64,000 nucleotides of DNA from the NCBI GenBank assembly GCA_001600495.1, contig BCKE01000042.1, forward strand, positions 140,063 through 204,062, read 5' to 3'. How positions within the stretch are numbered: position 1 is the first letter of the stretch; every line of letters starts with the position of its first letter. The DNA comes from Pilasporangium apinafurcum (lineage: Eukaryota > Oomycota > Peronosporomycetes > Pythiales > Pythiaceae). Below, piece by piece: positions 44,302 through 54,254 of this stretch. Both the position numbers and the translations under genes were made by a program. The notes under the pieces are model-generated. The model was not told where the DNA came from. It worked only from the letters and a program-made list of their open reading frames with translations, and did not search any database.

Positions 44302-45444
44302 TCACTTCCATGAGTTTTCCATTGTGAGTTCGCGATAAAATAGTTCCATTTCCTGGCGTTGTGTGTGGAGAAACTGTAGTGTCTGCTCGTGGTGTAACGC
44401 GCGCTGTTGTTGTTGCTGCTGCTCCTGTTCTTCGAGCCTCTACAACCCCATATAATTGGAAGCATAAGTTTAGTTATCAGTGGGGATGTGATCAAACTAG
44501 ACTTCTCCGGCATCTTACCAGAGCTTTATGGGTTAGTAGTCGCTTCTTTACCAGCAAATGCTGCCGTTCCTCTTCAAGACGATGAATTTCGGCTTCTAAT
44601 TCTGCAATGCCTGCCTCAGCTTGCACGGCTTTCTTGCGTCCATAGGAGATGCTATTGTGGTAAAGAGTCTGATATGCTTGAATCGTAAGACGCAGTTCGT
44701 CGCGAACACGAAGCAGCAGCAATCCTTGCTCGGGACATTCGCACGTGACTTGACGAATCAGTTCCTCTTTGGGCAGCCAAATTAGATGGATATTAGCGCA
44801 TACAACGACTCAGCAATTTCTTATGAAACCAAACGTACCAAAGATATGAAGGAAATATTTTTCACGCACAGGACAGATCGCTTGAGTGCGTGCTTGTTTT
44901 TCACGAAGAAGGCAGTCAAGTAGCTCCTGCAATCGAATCACGTCGACTCTAGTCGCTGGTGTCATCCGTACCATTCGCTGCCATTTACCGTTGGTATCAC
45001 GCCAGGTTCTAGAGAAAGAATTCGTCAAATTTTCATGGTTGTTTAGAAATCAACAAAGTAATTCTTCAATAGTAAAACTCACTTTGGAGGAAGCAACGCA
45101 TTCATAATCTCTCGCGTCAACATTAAGTTCGGTGGGGTCAAACTGACATTGGCTGGTACCTGTGTGGCTGATGGCCCCATCGACGATGGTACGAGTGATC
45201 GTTGATATTTGCGAGGACTGGAACCATGCTTTGGGGATCCCACTCGCGTCGGCAAATGACGTTTGTCTTTCCCGTACTTTGGTGGACTACCCCCTGTCAC
45301 TTCAGTTAGCACTGCCTGTTCGTATGTGAAGTCATAAAACTCTTCTAGCAATGCATCTAAAGCAGCATCGTCTGTTGTTGGTGCATCTCCCATGCCTTGA
45401 TGCTTGGCTGATGTTGCTGCGTCCTCTGTAATCGCACTCATCAT
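44302..45444 (-). CDS. DNALI1: Axonemal dynein light intermediate chain p28 (4 exons)
   Basis: The exons are 45444-45083, 45008-44839, 44766-44519 and 44439-44302, giving 305 aa. The core matches p28/DNALI1 of inner-arm dyneins: L-P-P-K-T-W...P-A-T-R-V-D-V-I-R-L-Q-E, then I-C-P-V-R-E-K-Y, then E-E-L-I-R-Q-V-T-C-E-C-P-E-Q-G-L-L-L-L-R-V-R-D-E and Y-Q-T-L-Y-H-N-S-I. A coiled coil with Gln-rich end follows. The N-terminal ~90 residues are poorly conserved. The start is the first of two adjacent ATGs (45444). Its presence implies a motile flagellum, so swimming zoospores. All junctions restore family sequence, for example across F-E-E-L-I-R. Confidence 0.93.
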
Positions 45445-45615
45445 GGTCAAACTAAAGTTTAGAATGAAGCTATTGGGGTTGACAATGGCTAAAAAGCCGC
45501 GACTCTTGCCGTAATAGCGGTCTTTCTGAGTGTTAATTGCAACAATTCTTCTGTATTGTTGTCTCTCCTGCTTCTAAATGTCTCCTTAATAGCTGAGTAC
45601 TCATTCAAATATTCA

Positions 45616-47012
45616 TTAGAATTGCGAGCCTTTTTTGTTGCCAATACCTTTCGGATTTGCATCCTTCCAATCGTCCCATGCGCGATCCTTGTAGGTCGCT
45701 TCGTCAATGAGTTTGTGATCATCCTCATCGCCATCTTCCACCAGCTGATCATATCGACGAGGTGCCTGAGGTGCTTCCCTGCAGAAGTTACCAAATAGAA
45801 GCAACAATATGTTAGTCCTTCATTCAAATCTACACTCGGTGGATAAATTATAAGAGTAACGCACTGTTCGCGTTTTTGTCGCTCCATGGCATCAGCTACT
45901 TCACGATCGGCGTATTCTTGTAACGACATCGTTGGCAATCGATGGCCAGGCTGGAAGACTTGTGACCTGATCGTCTCCTTTCTCATCTCAAATTGAGGAT
46001 TGATGTGCGTCACTGTCTGCAAAACAGCATTAAAAAGCAAGCACGAGATCAGCAGAGCATTACAAAGGTATGGTAGTGAGAAAAATGGCTATATATGAAA
46101 CGTACAATGCCTTGTCCCTGTGGTGGTGGTGGCGGACGATGCACATCTGTGAACAAATCCTTCTTCTCCGATGCTGCATTCATCTTTGCCATCGTCTCCA
46201 GCATATCACGTTCCTAGTCAGATGATGAAACAAAACCAAATTAGTATATTCATCGTCTAGTATCTTCATGACAAAACCCAAGAATTGTTCACCTGATTGA
46301 TCGACGATTGTTCTTCCATGGTTTTGATTACAGCCAATTGAATGAACGCCATGAGCTGCTCGCGCTCCAACTCATCCATATCGTCGTCTTCTTCATCCTC
46401 ATTATCGCCGTTTCCACTCGCAACTACTTGTGTACCACGCTGTTGCTGCCGGCGTTGCTGCACCAGCTCCAGTTTCTTCTCCATCTCGCGCTGCATTTTG
46501 AATCGCTGGATCTTCTCGTCACGTGAAAGAAGAAACTTTTTGGCATCCATGCGTTCGTACTGCTCACGGCGTTTCGTCTCCGTCAAGATGCCCATTCGTT
46601 CAGCACGATCGAGGAATTCTGTGAGAAACACGTCGGCGTCCCGTAAATACCGAATCCGCTGGAGCACATTGCGCGTGTGGTCGTTAGTAGGATCAGATGG
46701 AGACGTATTAGAATTGGACTGCTGTTGTGACGAAGATTGTTGAAAGAAAGAGCGTTTGGGAAGCAGCATGCCCATGTAATACTCTAAACAGAACGCATAC
46801 AGCTGTGTGTTGTGCAGTTCAAAGAACCGCTCGTTCTCGGAGAGCAATCCGTCCAATTGTCGTTGCTTGATCGCCTGCTGCAGTAGCTGCAGTGTGGAAG
46901 TGAGATGGTTTTGGAATGCTTCTCCATTGGTGTCCGCCAGCGTCTGCGGTGGGTTGCTGAGCTCCTGGAAACGCTGATACACGTCTGTGTAGCTCACGCG
47001 GTCGTCGGTCAT
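45616..47012 (-). CDS. IGBP1: TAP42/alpha4 (IGBP1) PP2A-binding protein (4 exons)
   Basis: The exons are 47012-46293, 46213-46106, 46016-45865 and 45778-45616, giving 380 aa. TAP42/alpha4 binds the free catalytic subunit of PP2A-like phosphatases downstream of TOR. Seen: the helical N-terminal repeat region, R-E-Q-Y-E-R, the core S-R-D-E-K-I-Q-R-F-K, an acidic loop, L-P-T-M-S-L-Q-E-Y-A-D-R-E, and the ending R-A-W-D-D-W-K-D-A-N-P-K-G-I-G-N, which is the family's hallmark. A His/Pro-rich segment with P-P-P-P-P sits in exon 2. The start and all splice joints are supported by continuous family sequence. Confidence 0.92.
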
Positions 47013-47549
47013 CGTGGTGCAGTGGTGCTATTTTCCAGAATGTGGGAATGTCGGTCTTTTTTCTTTTGAGCACTGTTGTCCAAATAGAGAGATAAAGATT
47101 GTTCTAACATAGGAAGATGCAGTATGTGTGGTGGAAATGGATGAACTGAAGCAGGTGGCGGGTTGGCCAGCGCTACCGCTGAAAATATGCGCATCGTGTA
47201 CTATGCTTGATAAAATTATGCGATTGCGCGAGATTTGAGTCTCCGTGTAGCTGTTCTTTTTGTGGTGATTTGCTGTTATTGCAAGTGTATCACCAACAGC
47301 TCTGCAGACGCTATTAATGACCGATGTGTCTCACCAACGTAAGCAAAAGAAGGCAGAGTAGCTTGCTCTCATGGGTAATCTAACGAAAAGAGAAGTTACG
47401 AAATACTATCAACAGAATGAAAAGCACAGCAAACGCCAGTCTCCATGGACGCACAGCCACAGACATACGCAAACGCATTCATAGCGACTCGATTTTATTT
47501 GTCTGCTAATCATAAGATCTGTAGGTAAGCAAGCATCCATGACTTGGGT
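47013..47549. other. Spacer between IGBP1 and the COX7a-like gene
   Basis: This is the promoter region of IGBP1 and the 3' flank of the next gene. Nothing further is seen. Confidence 0.4.
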
Positions 47550-47801
47550 TTACTTCTTGTGGGTGCCGTTGGCCATGTAGATCTCGCCACGGATGAATTG
47601 CGCAAAGCCGAAAGCGGTAGCGGCCAACAACGCGCCGTAGATGACCTTGTCCGAGTCGCGCTTGAGGTACGTGGGACGGTGGACTGTCGTGAAGAGCTTC
47701 TGGTCCTCCGGGACGTGGGTTTGCTTGTTCACAAGACCAGAGATCCCTCGGCGTTGAGAAGTGGCCGAGCGCACCACACGAGCAGATTGACGAACGAACA
47801 T
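47550..47801 (-). CDS. Cytochrome c oxidase subunit VIIa-like protein
   Basis: This is a small mitochondrial protein of 83 aa. The leader M-F-V-R-Q-S-A-R-V-V-R-S-A-T-S-Q-R-R is basic and presequence-like. Next come V-P-E-D-Q-K-L-F, Y-L-K-R-D-S-D-K-V-I-Y and a single span (G-A-L-L-A-A-T-A-F-G-F). The order V-P-E-x-Q-K-L-F ... Y-L-K ... single span matches COX7a, a nuclear-encoded subunit of respiratory complex IV. The frame extends upstream, but the first presequence-like Met is at 47801. Similarity is short, so another small inner-membrane subunit is possible. Confidence 0.65.
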   Translation of the reverse strand: MFVRQSARVVRSATSQRRGISGLVNKQTHVPEDQKLFTTVHRPTYLKRDSDKVIYGALLAATAFGFAQFIRGEIYMANGTHKK

Positions 47802-48075
47802 TCTTCTAATGGAGTAGACGATGGAGGGGGCGACTTCTTGTGTAATACTGACCGCCCATAAGGATGAAGGCGTGAACAACGGGAATAGTATAAAACTAAT
47901 TGCACTGACATGTATAAAATACCAATACAATTTTAAATTAATAAACTAGTTCGAGAACACTGTTTAAAACAGTCTCGTGACAATAGACACGCACCCTCGA
48001 AATGGCTAGCGCCACAAAGACGTGAGATACACGTTCCAAAAGTAAAAGCGCAATGTGTCATGTCTATCGTAACCG

Positions 48076-50639
48076 TTAAGTGTTAATTACTCTACTGGAA
48101 GATGCTTTGGTCTCCTGCTCTTTCCGCTTGTCACCTCTGTCATCTGCTTGCTCGTCATCCTTTGCTTCAGTAATGGTTCTGTTTGGCCCATTGTATGTTG
48201 GTGCATGCACAGGATATTCTTGAGTCAGTTCACTGCCGAGATGTTTCTTCCAACGAAAAACATTTGCACACGAGTAGAAGAATGATTTAAAGCGCATCTT
48301 CAGAATGTCTTTCCGTGTCGTTGGGAATGGTGTTGTGTCCAAACACATCACACCAGGTACGGAAAACATATCACTGTAGCCCATGCCGAACACAATCGCA
48401 CCTGGACCCCACTCTTTCACGTACGATGCGAGTTGTTTTGCGATTAGCCGTTTGCTGACAATGTGCGCACCGTAGTAATTCTTGGCATCAATCCATCGAA
48501 TTGGAACGCCATTGATGATAACTGGATCCAAAAGCAAAATATCAGGTGAGATTACACGACGACCGTAGACTTGCTCTTGTTCAATGCCCAAATCTTCCTG
48601 TGTTCTGTAACACAAAATATCAAAGCCATATCGTTTAAAAAATAGGTCCTCTCTTACAGTTCGACAATGGAATTTGGTTACACTTACTTGATGCGAATGC
48701 CCTTGGCTTTGAAGAAATGCTCAATCATTTTTTCCAGTGATTCTGCATTATACGATGGAGCGCCAATGAACGGATCACTTTTATGGATACTATCGTATTC
48801 GATGGCTTTTTTGAGCTCATATTGGTCACGTTTGTCCAAGTGTTCCGCGGGGTTACTGAGTGCACGCTATAGAAATGGAAATCAATGTGAGTGATTATTT
48901 TGCGACAAACTAAAACCGGTAGGTCAGTTCACAATTACCTTCACGTGCACAGTATTAAAGCCTCGAGCTCGTAGGATGATCCTCATCAACGACACTGGCG
49001 GGTAGTTATGCACAGTAGACAGTTCAATCAATGTTTTCCCGCTCATGTATTCTTCGCTAATCTTCTCCGTTTCAAGCCGCACACGGTGCGTGTTCACCAG
49101 TAATGACATGCGTTGCAATTGCTTTCGCAAATTCAAAGTCATGTTTGCTGTAATGGGCAACATCTGAAGAAGTTCATCGATTCGATTAACTTGGTGCCGT
49201 TTTAGCCGTCGGAACGTTTCTTGTTGCAAGATTAGCCCCGCTGCCTGGGTTTCTAATAGCTGTGGGATCGGCTTAACCGCCCAATCCAGGATATAAGGCT
49301 TCAGATCTCCAAATTTGCTCTTCGCTTCTTTGATATCTTTCGTCGACAGTCCACTTGTTTGTGGACCATTCTTGTACACCTCCTGTTGCATGGATGAATA
49401 GACCGACGACATGGCAAAGCATGGATCCAATCCCACCGCTCGCACACCTTCCATAACAGTCAAAGCACGATCTTTCCGCCCAGATTCCAGTGAAGTAAGC
49501 GATGAAATTTCTGGCTCAACACCAGAGAGACGCATTTCCATCAAGATTTCAAAGAACGCATCCGACCGCCATACCAAGGAAGATCGCAGCAACCAATGCA
49601 TGTATGTATGCACAGAAATCGGTCGCATGAGTCGCAGTTGCTTCAAGACCTTAATGGCCCCATCTAAGTACTCTTTGCGATAACATATATCTAGAAAGCG
49701 ATTGAAATCCTTCAGATCCAATGTCACACCCGCACGCTCCATCAAGCCCCACAGTTCAATGACCTCTTCGGCAGCGGATGTGTCATCGCAGACGTCCAGC
49801 AATGCACGTAGCGTCGATTCGTCTACTTTTCTTCCTTGATTGAGCATATCCCGGACGATGTGAATGCCCTCATTCGGTTTTTTGGCGTCACAACATGCCA
49901 GCACACCCGGTGTGAGGAAATTCTCATCAAGAAACGGATTTCCATAGTTTCTATAGAGATCAAACAGCGTATGACCCTTCTCAAACGACTCGCGGCGCAG
50001 CTTGACAACCAGTGCGCCAATTTCATCTACACTGGGCAGCGTCTTCTGCAACGAAGCAATCTCCTGTAATGTCATTGTAATTTTGTCTGTTCGAGCATCT
50101 TTCAATGTTCTCGGAGCTGTTTTTTTCGTTGACACCTCAGTTGCCACAGGAGCTTCTGTTGCAACAACTCCTTCTATATCGACAGATGTGGTAGTCGTTG
50201 ATCCGCTCTTCTTCACGGATCTCTGCTCTTTTGCCGTTTCTCCGTTTATCGCAGCGGATCCATTGAGTTGCTGAGTCGGTGATGACGCTTTCGCAGCTTG
50301 CGCCAGAAAGACCTCCTCCGCTAGCCGCTTCTTCGACGCCACAGCCGCTTTTTCTCCATTCACAGTCGCAGCAGCCTTAGCAACCTTCTTTGAAGATCCA
50401 TTCAGCTTTGTGGCAATCGCTGCAGCAGCAGACGTGCTAGCTACACTCGACCGTTTCTTCTTCCGTTTGACCTTGGCCGGAATAGGTTTGTGCACTGCCG
50501 CGACCGCTACAGTGCCGTCGCTGGTGGTGCTGTTGAAACGTACAGCCACGAACGGAGAGGCTTCGTGGCTAATCGTCCATGTACGTGAACGAGCCACTGC
50601 CGCTCTGGACGGCTGTAGTGAGAGACGGCGGAGCAGCAT
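48076..50639 (-). CDS. PPR-like protein fused to a CDIN1-type nuclease (3 exons)
   Basis: The exons are 50639-48939, 48866-48688 and 48604-48076, giving 802 aa. Residues 1-40 (M-L-L-R-R-L-S-L-Q-P-S-R-A-A-V-A-R-S-R) look like a mitochondrial presequence. A Lys/Ala-rich linker runs to about 190, then helical repeats of PPR character (T-L-R-A-L-L-D-V-C-D, F-N-R-F-L-D-I-C, V-H-T-Y-M-H-W-L-L). The C-terminal ~280 residues match CDIN1 (C15orf41). A helical part leads into L-M-R-I-I-L-R-A-R-G-F, then the PD-(D/E)xK-like nuclease: S-P-D-I-L-L-L-D-P and W-I-D-A-K-N-Y-Y-G. Human CDIN1 is nuclear and binds codanin-1. The fusion to RNA-binding-type repeats and a mitochondrial leader suggests an organellar nuclease (inference). 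Confidence 0.82.
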
Positions 50640-50996
50640 CAGTCGTTGCCTCGACCACCCGCCTTCTTCTGCAGTTGACGTGAAGAGATCAACACTCTTG
50701 CACAGTTGCTCGTCAGCACCAACGAAATGCGTTGATTTCCCTAAAATTGCAAATTATTTTCTATATTACGGGAATTTTTTACTGTAATACTAAAAACCAG
50801 TATTTATGGTATTATACCGGTATTATGTCGGTTATACTTTTTTCTAGGGTGAGACCAAAATGGGTACATCTATTAATACAAATCGCCGCCAACGACATCA
50901 CAAGCAACATCAATACTTGTACCGAGCATTGGTACTTTTTTGCTTCTATATAATCCCAACCGTAAACAGCGGAATAAACCACTGATATCTAAGACA
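50640..50996. other. Divergent promoter region
   Basis: The spacer lies between the divergent PPR-CDIN1 gene (-) and the small membrane protein gene (+). It probably carries both promoters. No repeat is seen. Confidence 0.4.
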
Positions 50997-51512
50997 ATGA
51001 GAGGGGGTGGCCGTAATGCATACGCGTATCGCGATCTGGATGAGGAACTCTTCTACCCACGCTACGAAGCTGATTACCATTGTCAACAGTCCCCTCCATA
51101 TCCGTTGGGGCGCGCATCGTTATCGGAATCAAAGATCCTGCGCAATCATTTAGCCAAATCCCAATCCTTTAGACGCAAGTTGATACTTCTCGCTGGTAGC
51201 TTGCTGCTAATCGGTATAATGCTAATGATTCCCGTACTGCAATCCATCGGGCACTATGAGCCCTCATCACTAGAGCTGACTATCAGTGCACCATACACTG
51301 CACTGCGTAGTCGCAGTAAGACGGTTAAAAACGGTTCGCCCGGCAATACGAAAGACAAAGAACCTGATGCAGTTAATCTTGTTGTGGGTGATTTTGACCC
51401 AAACGATCGTCAAGAGCGGTGGGAGTTGGACCAGGAAGATGACGCAGACGATCGGGAGCTCTTCCTACCTAATGATCAAGCTGATAACCAGGACAGCAAA
51501 AACATGGACTAG
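50997..51512 (+). CDS. Small single-span membrane protein, unknown
   Basis: This is a 171-aa frame starting M-R-G-G-G-R-N-A-Y. A polar Tyr-rich N-terminus precedes a basic flank (S-F-R-R-K) and a strong span at about 63-82 (I-L-L-A-G-S-L-L-L-I-G-I-M-L-M-I). An acidic C-terminus rich in Asp/Glu/Asn follows. Basic residues before the span suggest the C-terminus is luminal or outside (type II). I do not recognise the family. The clean frame and position between conserved genes favour a real gene. Confidence 0.55.
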   Translation: MRGGGRNAYAYRDLDEELFYPRYEADYHCQQSPPYPLGRASLSESKILRNHLAKSQSFRRKLILLAGSLLLIGIMLMIPVLQSIGHYEPSSLELTISAPYTALRSRSKTVKNGSPGNTKDKEPDAVNLVVGDFDPNDRQERWELDQEDDADDRELFLPNDQADNQDSKNMD

Positions 51513-51595
51513 TTCATGCTGCTATATCTGTTTCCCAAAACTTAAGTAATTTATTAAATCGAAGCAAATGTCTTGGACTTTATATAATTCTCTAA

Positions 51596-54025
51596 CTAGC
51601 CACGCACTTCCTTGAGCGTGTACACTTGTTGGTAGTCCCGAGGAATGTCAAACATGGACGCGGGAATCTCTGGATTGAGTGTGATCTTTTGGAACGTATA
51701 GGCAATCCGAACTGTAAACATCATCGGCAGTTCAAACTTGACTGGAAATCCAGGCGGAAGTTTCTAGGTCAACCAACAAAGAAAAGTTTAGTCCACCAAC
51801 ATTCACTAAAGATCATACACAGAAAGCTTTGTACCATTTGAAAAAACTCTTCCAAATTCTTCATATGCTCGCCAGTATTGGCCAAAAACTGGATCACTGG
51901 CAAAAAATCTCTCAATTGAAATGGAAATGTATCCACCATCACAAGTTTCGCTTCAAAGTCTTTGTGGAGGTGCTTCGTTTTCGGTAGTGTCGTCATGCTT
52001 CGGAAGGTATTCCGCTGGCCATCAGGTAGTGCCTGTTCCTCTTCAAACTCTATGGGTGGACGGTCTGTGCTTTCATTTCGTTTTCTTTCCGGGTTTCGCT
52101 TAAATAACGACAATTTATTTGTTGATTGTAGCTTCGAAGCGTCTTCATTTTCGTTTTTGTCCGCTTGTACTCTGAAATAATCACTGAACGCTGTCGTTGT
52201 TGTCATGGGATTGGGGATGTGGTCTAGTCGATGAAAGATCTTACACAATTCTTCGTCCGTTAGTTGCTTGGCATCTGTCTCATCGCTATCGTTTTCTTGG
52301 TCATTGTCTGCATTTGAAGTGGTAGGTTCCTGGACAATCGTATTATTTGAACTACTCCCTCCGACTAAATGATCAGCCACTGGACGGATGTGGGCGATGT
52401 CATACAAGATCTTGATCCCGCTTCGATCAATCGAGAAGCTCTTTTGTGTGTTCATCCATGTCAAGACAAAACTTCCTTGGTGTTCCGCTTCAAATTCGCC
52501 TATAATCGCAACGTTCTTGACACCATCGCTTTTGCAGACAACGGTCTTTTGATCAGCATGGTAATAAGTGGCGACAAAACTGAAGTCTTTACTCTTGGTG
52601 ATGAAGTTCCATTTGATCAAATCGCCTGCACAGACGTCCAGATGCATTTCCGTTTTCTTGCCTTTTTCTAAGCGTAATACCTTTTTGTTATCATGCTTAC
52701 TGTCAGACTTCGTTTCATTTTTGGTTTTCTTTGTCGGCTCACTGATTCCTTGTACTTGCTGGGACATTTCATCCGTCAAATTGTTGGTGCTATCAAAGTG
52801 GATGTTACGCATGCTCTTGCTTTTAGATCCTTTCGCCCTTTTCTTCTGGTTTGACGAATGCAAAGAAAGATGGTTAACATAGCCCTGGATCGTTTCAAGA
52901 GTTTCATTCATGATATCACTAGGCAAATTCAACAGTTTCCGGTCGGGCGTCACGGCAGGACGAAAGTGTGCGGCTACAGAAAAGTTTTGGATTTTGTACT
53001 GCGTACCCACCCAAGACGTATCGCGATACTTGGGCTGCATTTTCACGACCTTCCCTTCTTTTCGCTTGATAAACTCCATCTTAGAGCTGTCCATCGATGT
53101 CGCAGCGAGAGACGTCGTCAACAGCAGTTGCAAAGCTAAGTCGATCTTGGCAACCCCAGCATCCTCTAGTGCACTTGATGCATCGTAGAATGACTTGCTT
53201 TCATGGTCGATGATGACAGCATGGCCTGCTCGTTCGCTGCGACGACCCATGTACAAGTGCGACATCCGTCCGCGATTCCATTTGACACCATCGAGTCCTT
53301 TAAGCTCCGAATCGCAGCGCAACTGGGAGCCACGTTTCCAGATGTGAATGGTATCTGAAGGAAGAATACTAGAGACCATGGGCACCCACGAGCGCGCTTC
53401 AAGAAAAATCTCGACCTCGAAATCCGCTAAATTCTCTAGTGCCTGGAAAATTGCTTCTTGTCGTTCCTCCACTTTTGCCCAAAGCTGTATTTCGCCTGGT
53501 TGTACAGGATCGTTATTTGCACATAACGACGTTTCTTAATAAGAGAGCTTATCACCACAAATGACTGCAGATAGGCATAATACCTCTTAAGTACACTTGA
53601 GCAAGCAGATATTCATCATCTAAAAGTGTGGCATCATGCACACAACTCCACCCATTATTGTTCCTTGATGCCACATTGGCGTCATATTCCTAAATCATAA
53701 TCAGCACAGCAGTTAGATGAATAATAAACCAAGATTATTTCTCTTTGCCACCTATCCACACGATATAGCAAAACAATGGTACCAGTAGTAGTTGCACAAT
53801 CGCACGCTGTGCGGGTTGCACCACTCGAAGTGCTAAATGCAGTGGTGTGTTGCCATGAGGATCCTTCGCTTCCAGCAATTTCTGCAGTGGTGAGTCTCCA
53901 GATGCACCACTATCACAAGCTCCATTATTCTCGGTAGCTGCGGCTGCATCCTGCAGAAGCTGGCGCACGTGATCCACATTACCCTCCCAAACAGCCGCAT
54001 GCAGCGACGATACCTTACCCAGCAT
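51596..54025 (-). CDS. ANKRD13-like protein with GOLD-like insert (4 exons)
   Basis: The exons are 54025-53783, 53689-53584, 53534-51835 and 51763-51596, giving 738 aa. Ankyrin repeats open the protein (S-L-H-A-A-V-W-E-G, D-P-H-G-N-T-P-L-H-L-A, N-N-G-W-S-C-V-H-D-A). The GPCR-chaperone/ANKRD13 domain follows: A-R-S-W-V-P-M-V-S-S-I-L-P-S-D-T, I-W-K-R-G-S, W-N-R-G. Its last part closes the protein (L-P-P-G-F-P-V-K-F-E-L-P-M). Between them, around residues 390-500, is a beta-rich segment, V-C-A-G-D-L-I-K-W-N-F with F-S-F-V-A-T-Y-Y, that resembles a GOLD domain. ANKRD13 proteins act in ubiquitin-dependent endocytic sorting; the insert hints at lipid or cargo contact (inference). Confidence 0.88.
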
Positions 54026-54155
54026 TTTTAGTCAAGTATCTGATCCTGGAAATCACCCACATGCATCCTACAATCCAGATAAACCTATAAAACTATTCTT
54101 GCTGATTAATCTATAAAATGGGTTTTTGGGTGTTTATGTTTAGGCGGGAAGGAGA

Positions 54156-54254
54156 ATGGCGGGAGATTCTGTTCAAAAGCGCGCAATAAGCTCAACAGAT
54201 CAACAAGCTGCAGCCAAGAGAGTCAGAGAGTGCTCTTCCGTTGAAGAAGAATGA
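54156..54254 (+). promoter_or_regulatory. Upstream ORF overlapping the Claspin start
   Basis: An ATG at 54156 (M-A-G-D-S-V-Q-K-R) opens a 32-codon frame whose TGA (54252-54254) overlaps the main ATG (54251) as ATGA. If the transcript starts upstream of 54156, this uORF would lower translation or couple it to reinitiation at Claspin. The transcript start is not known. Confidence 0.4.
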
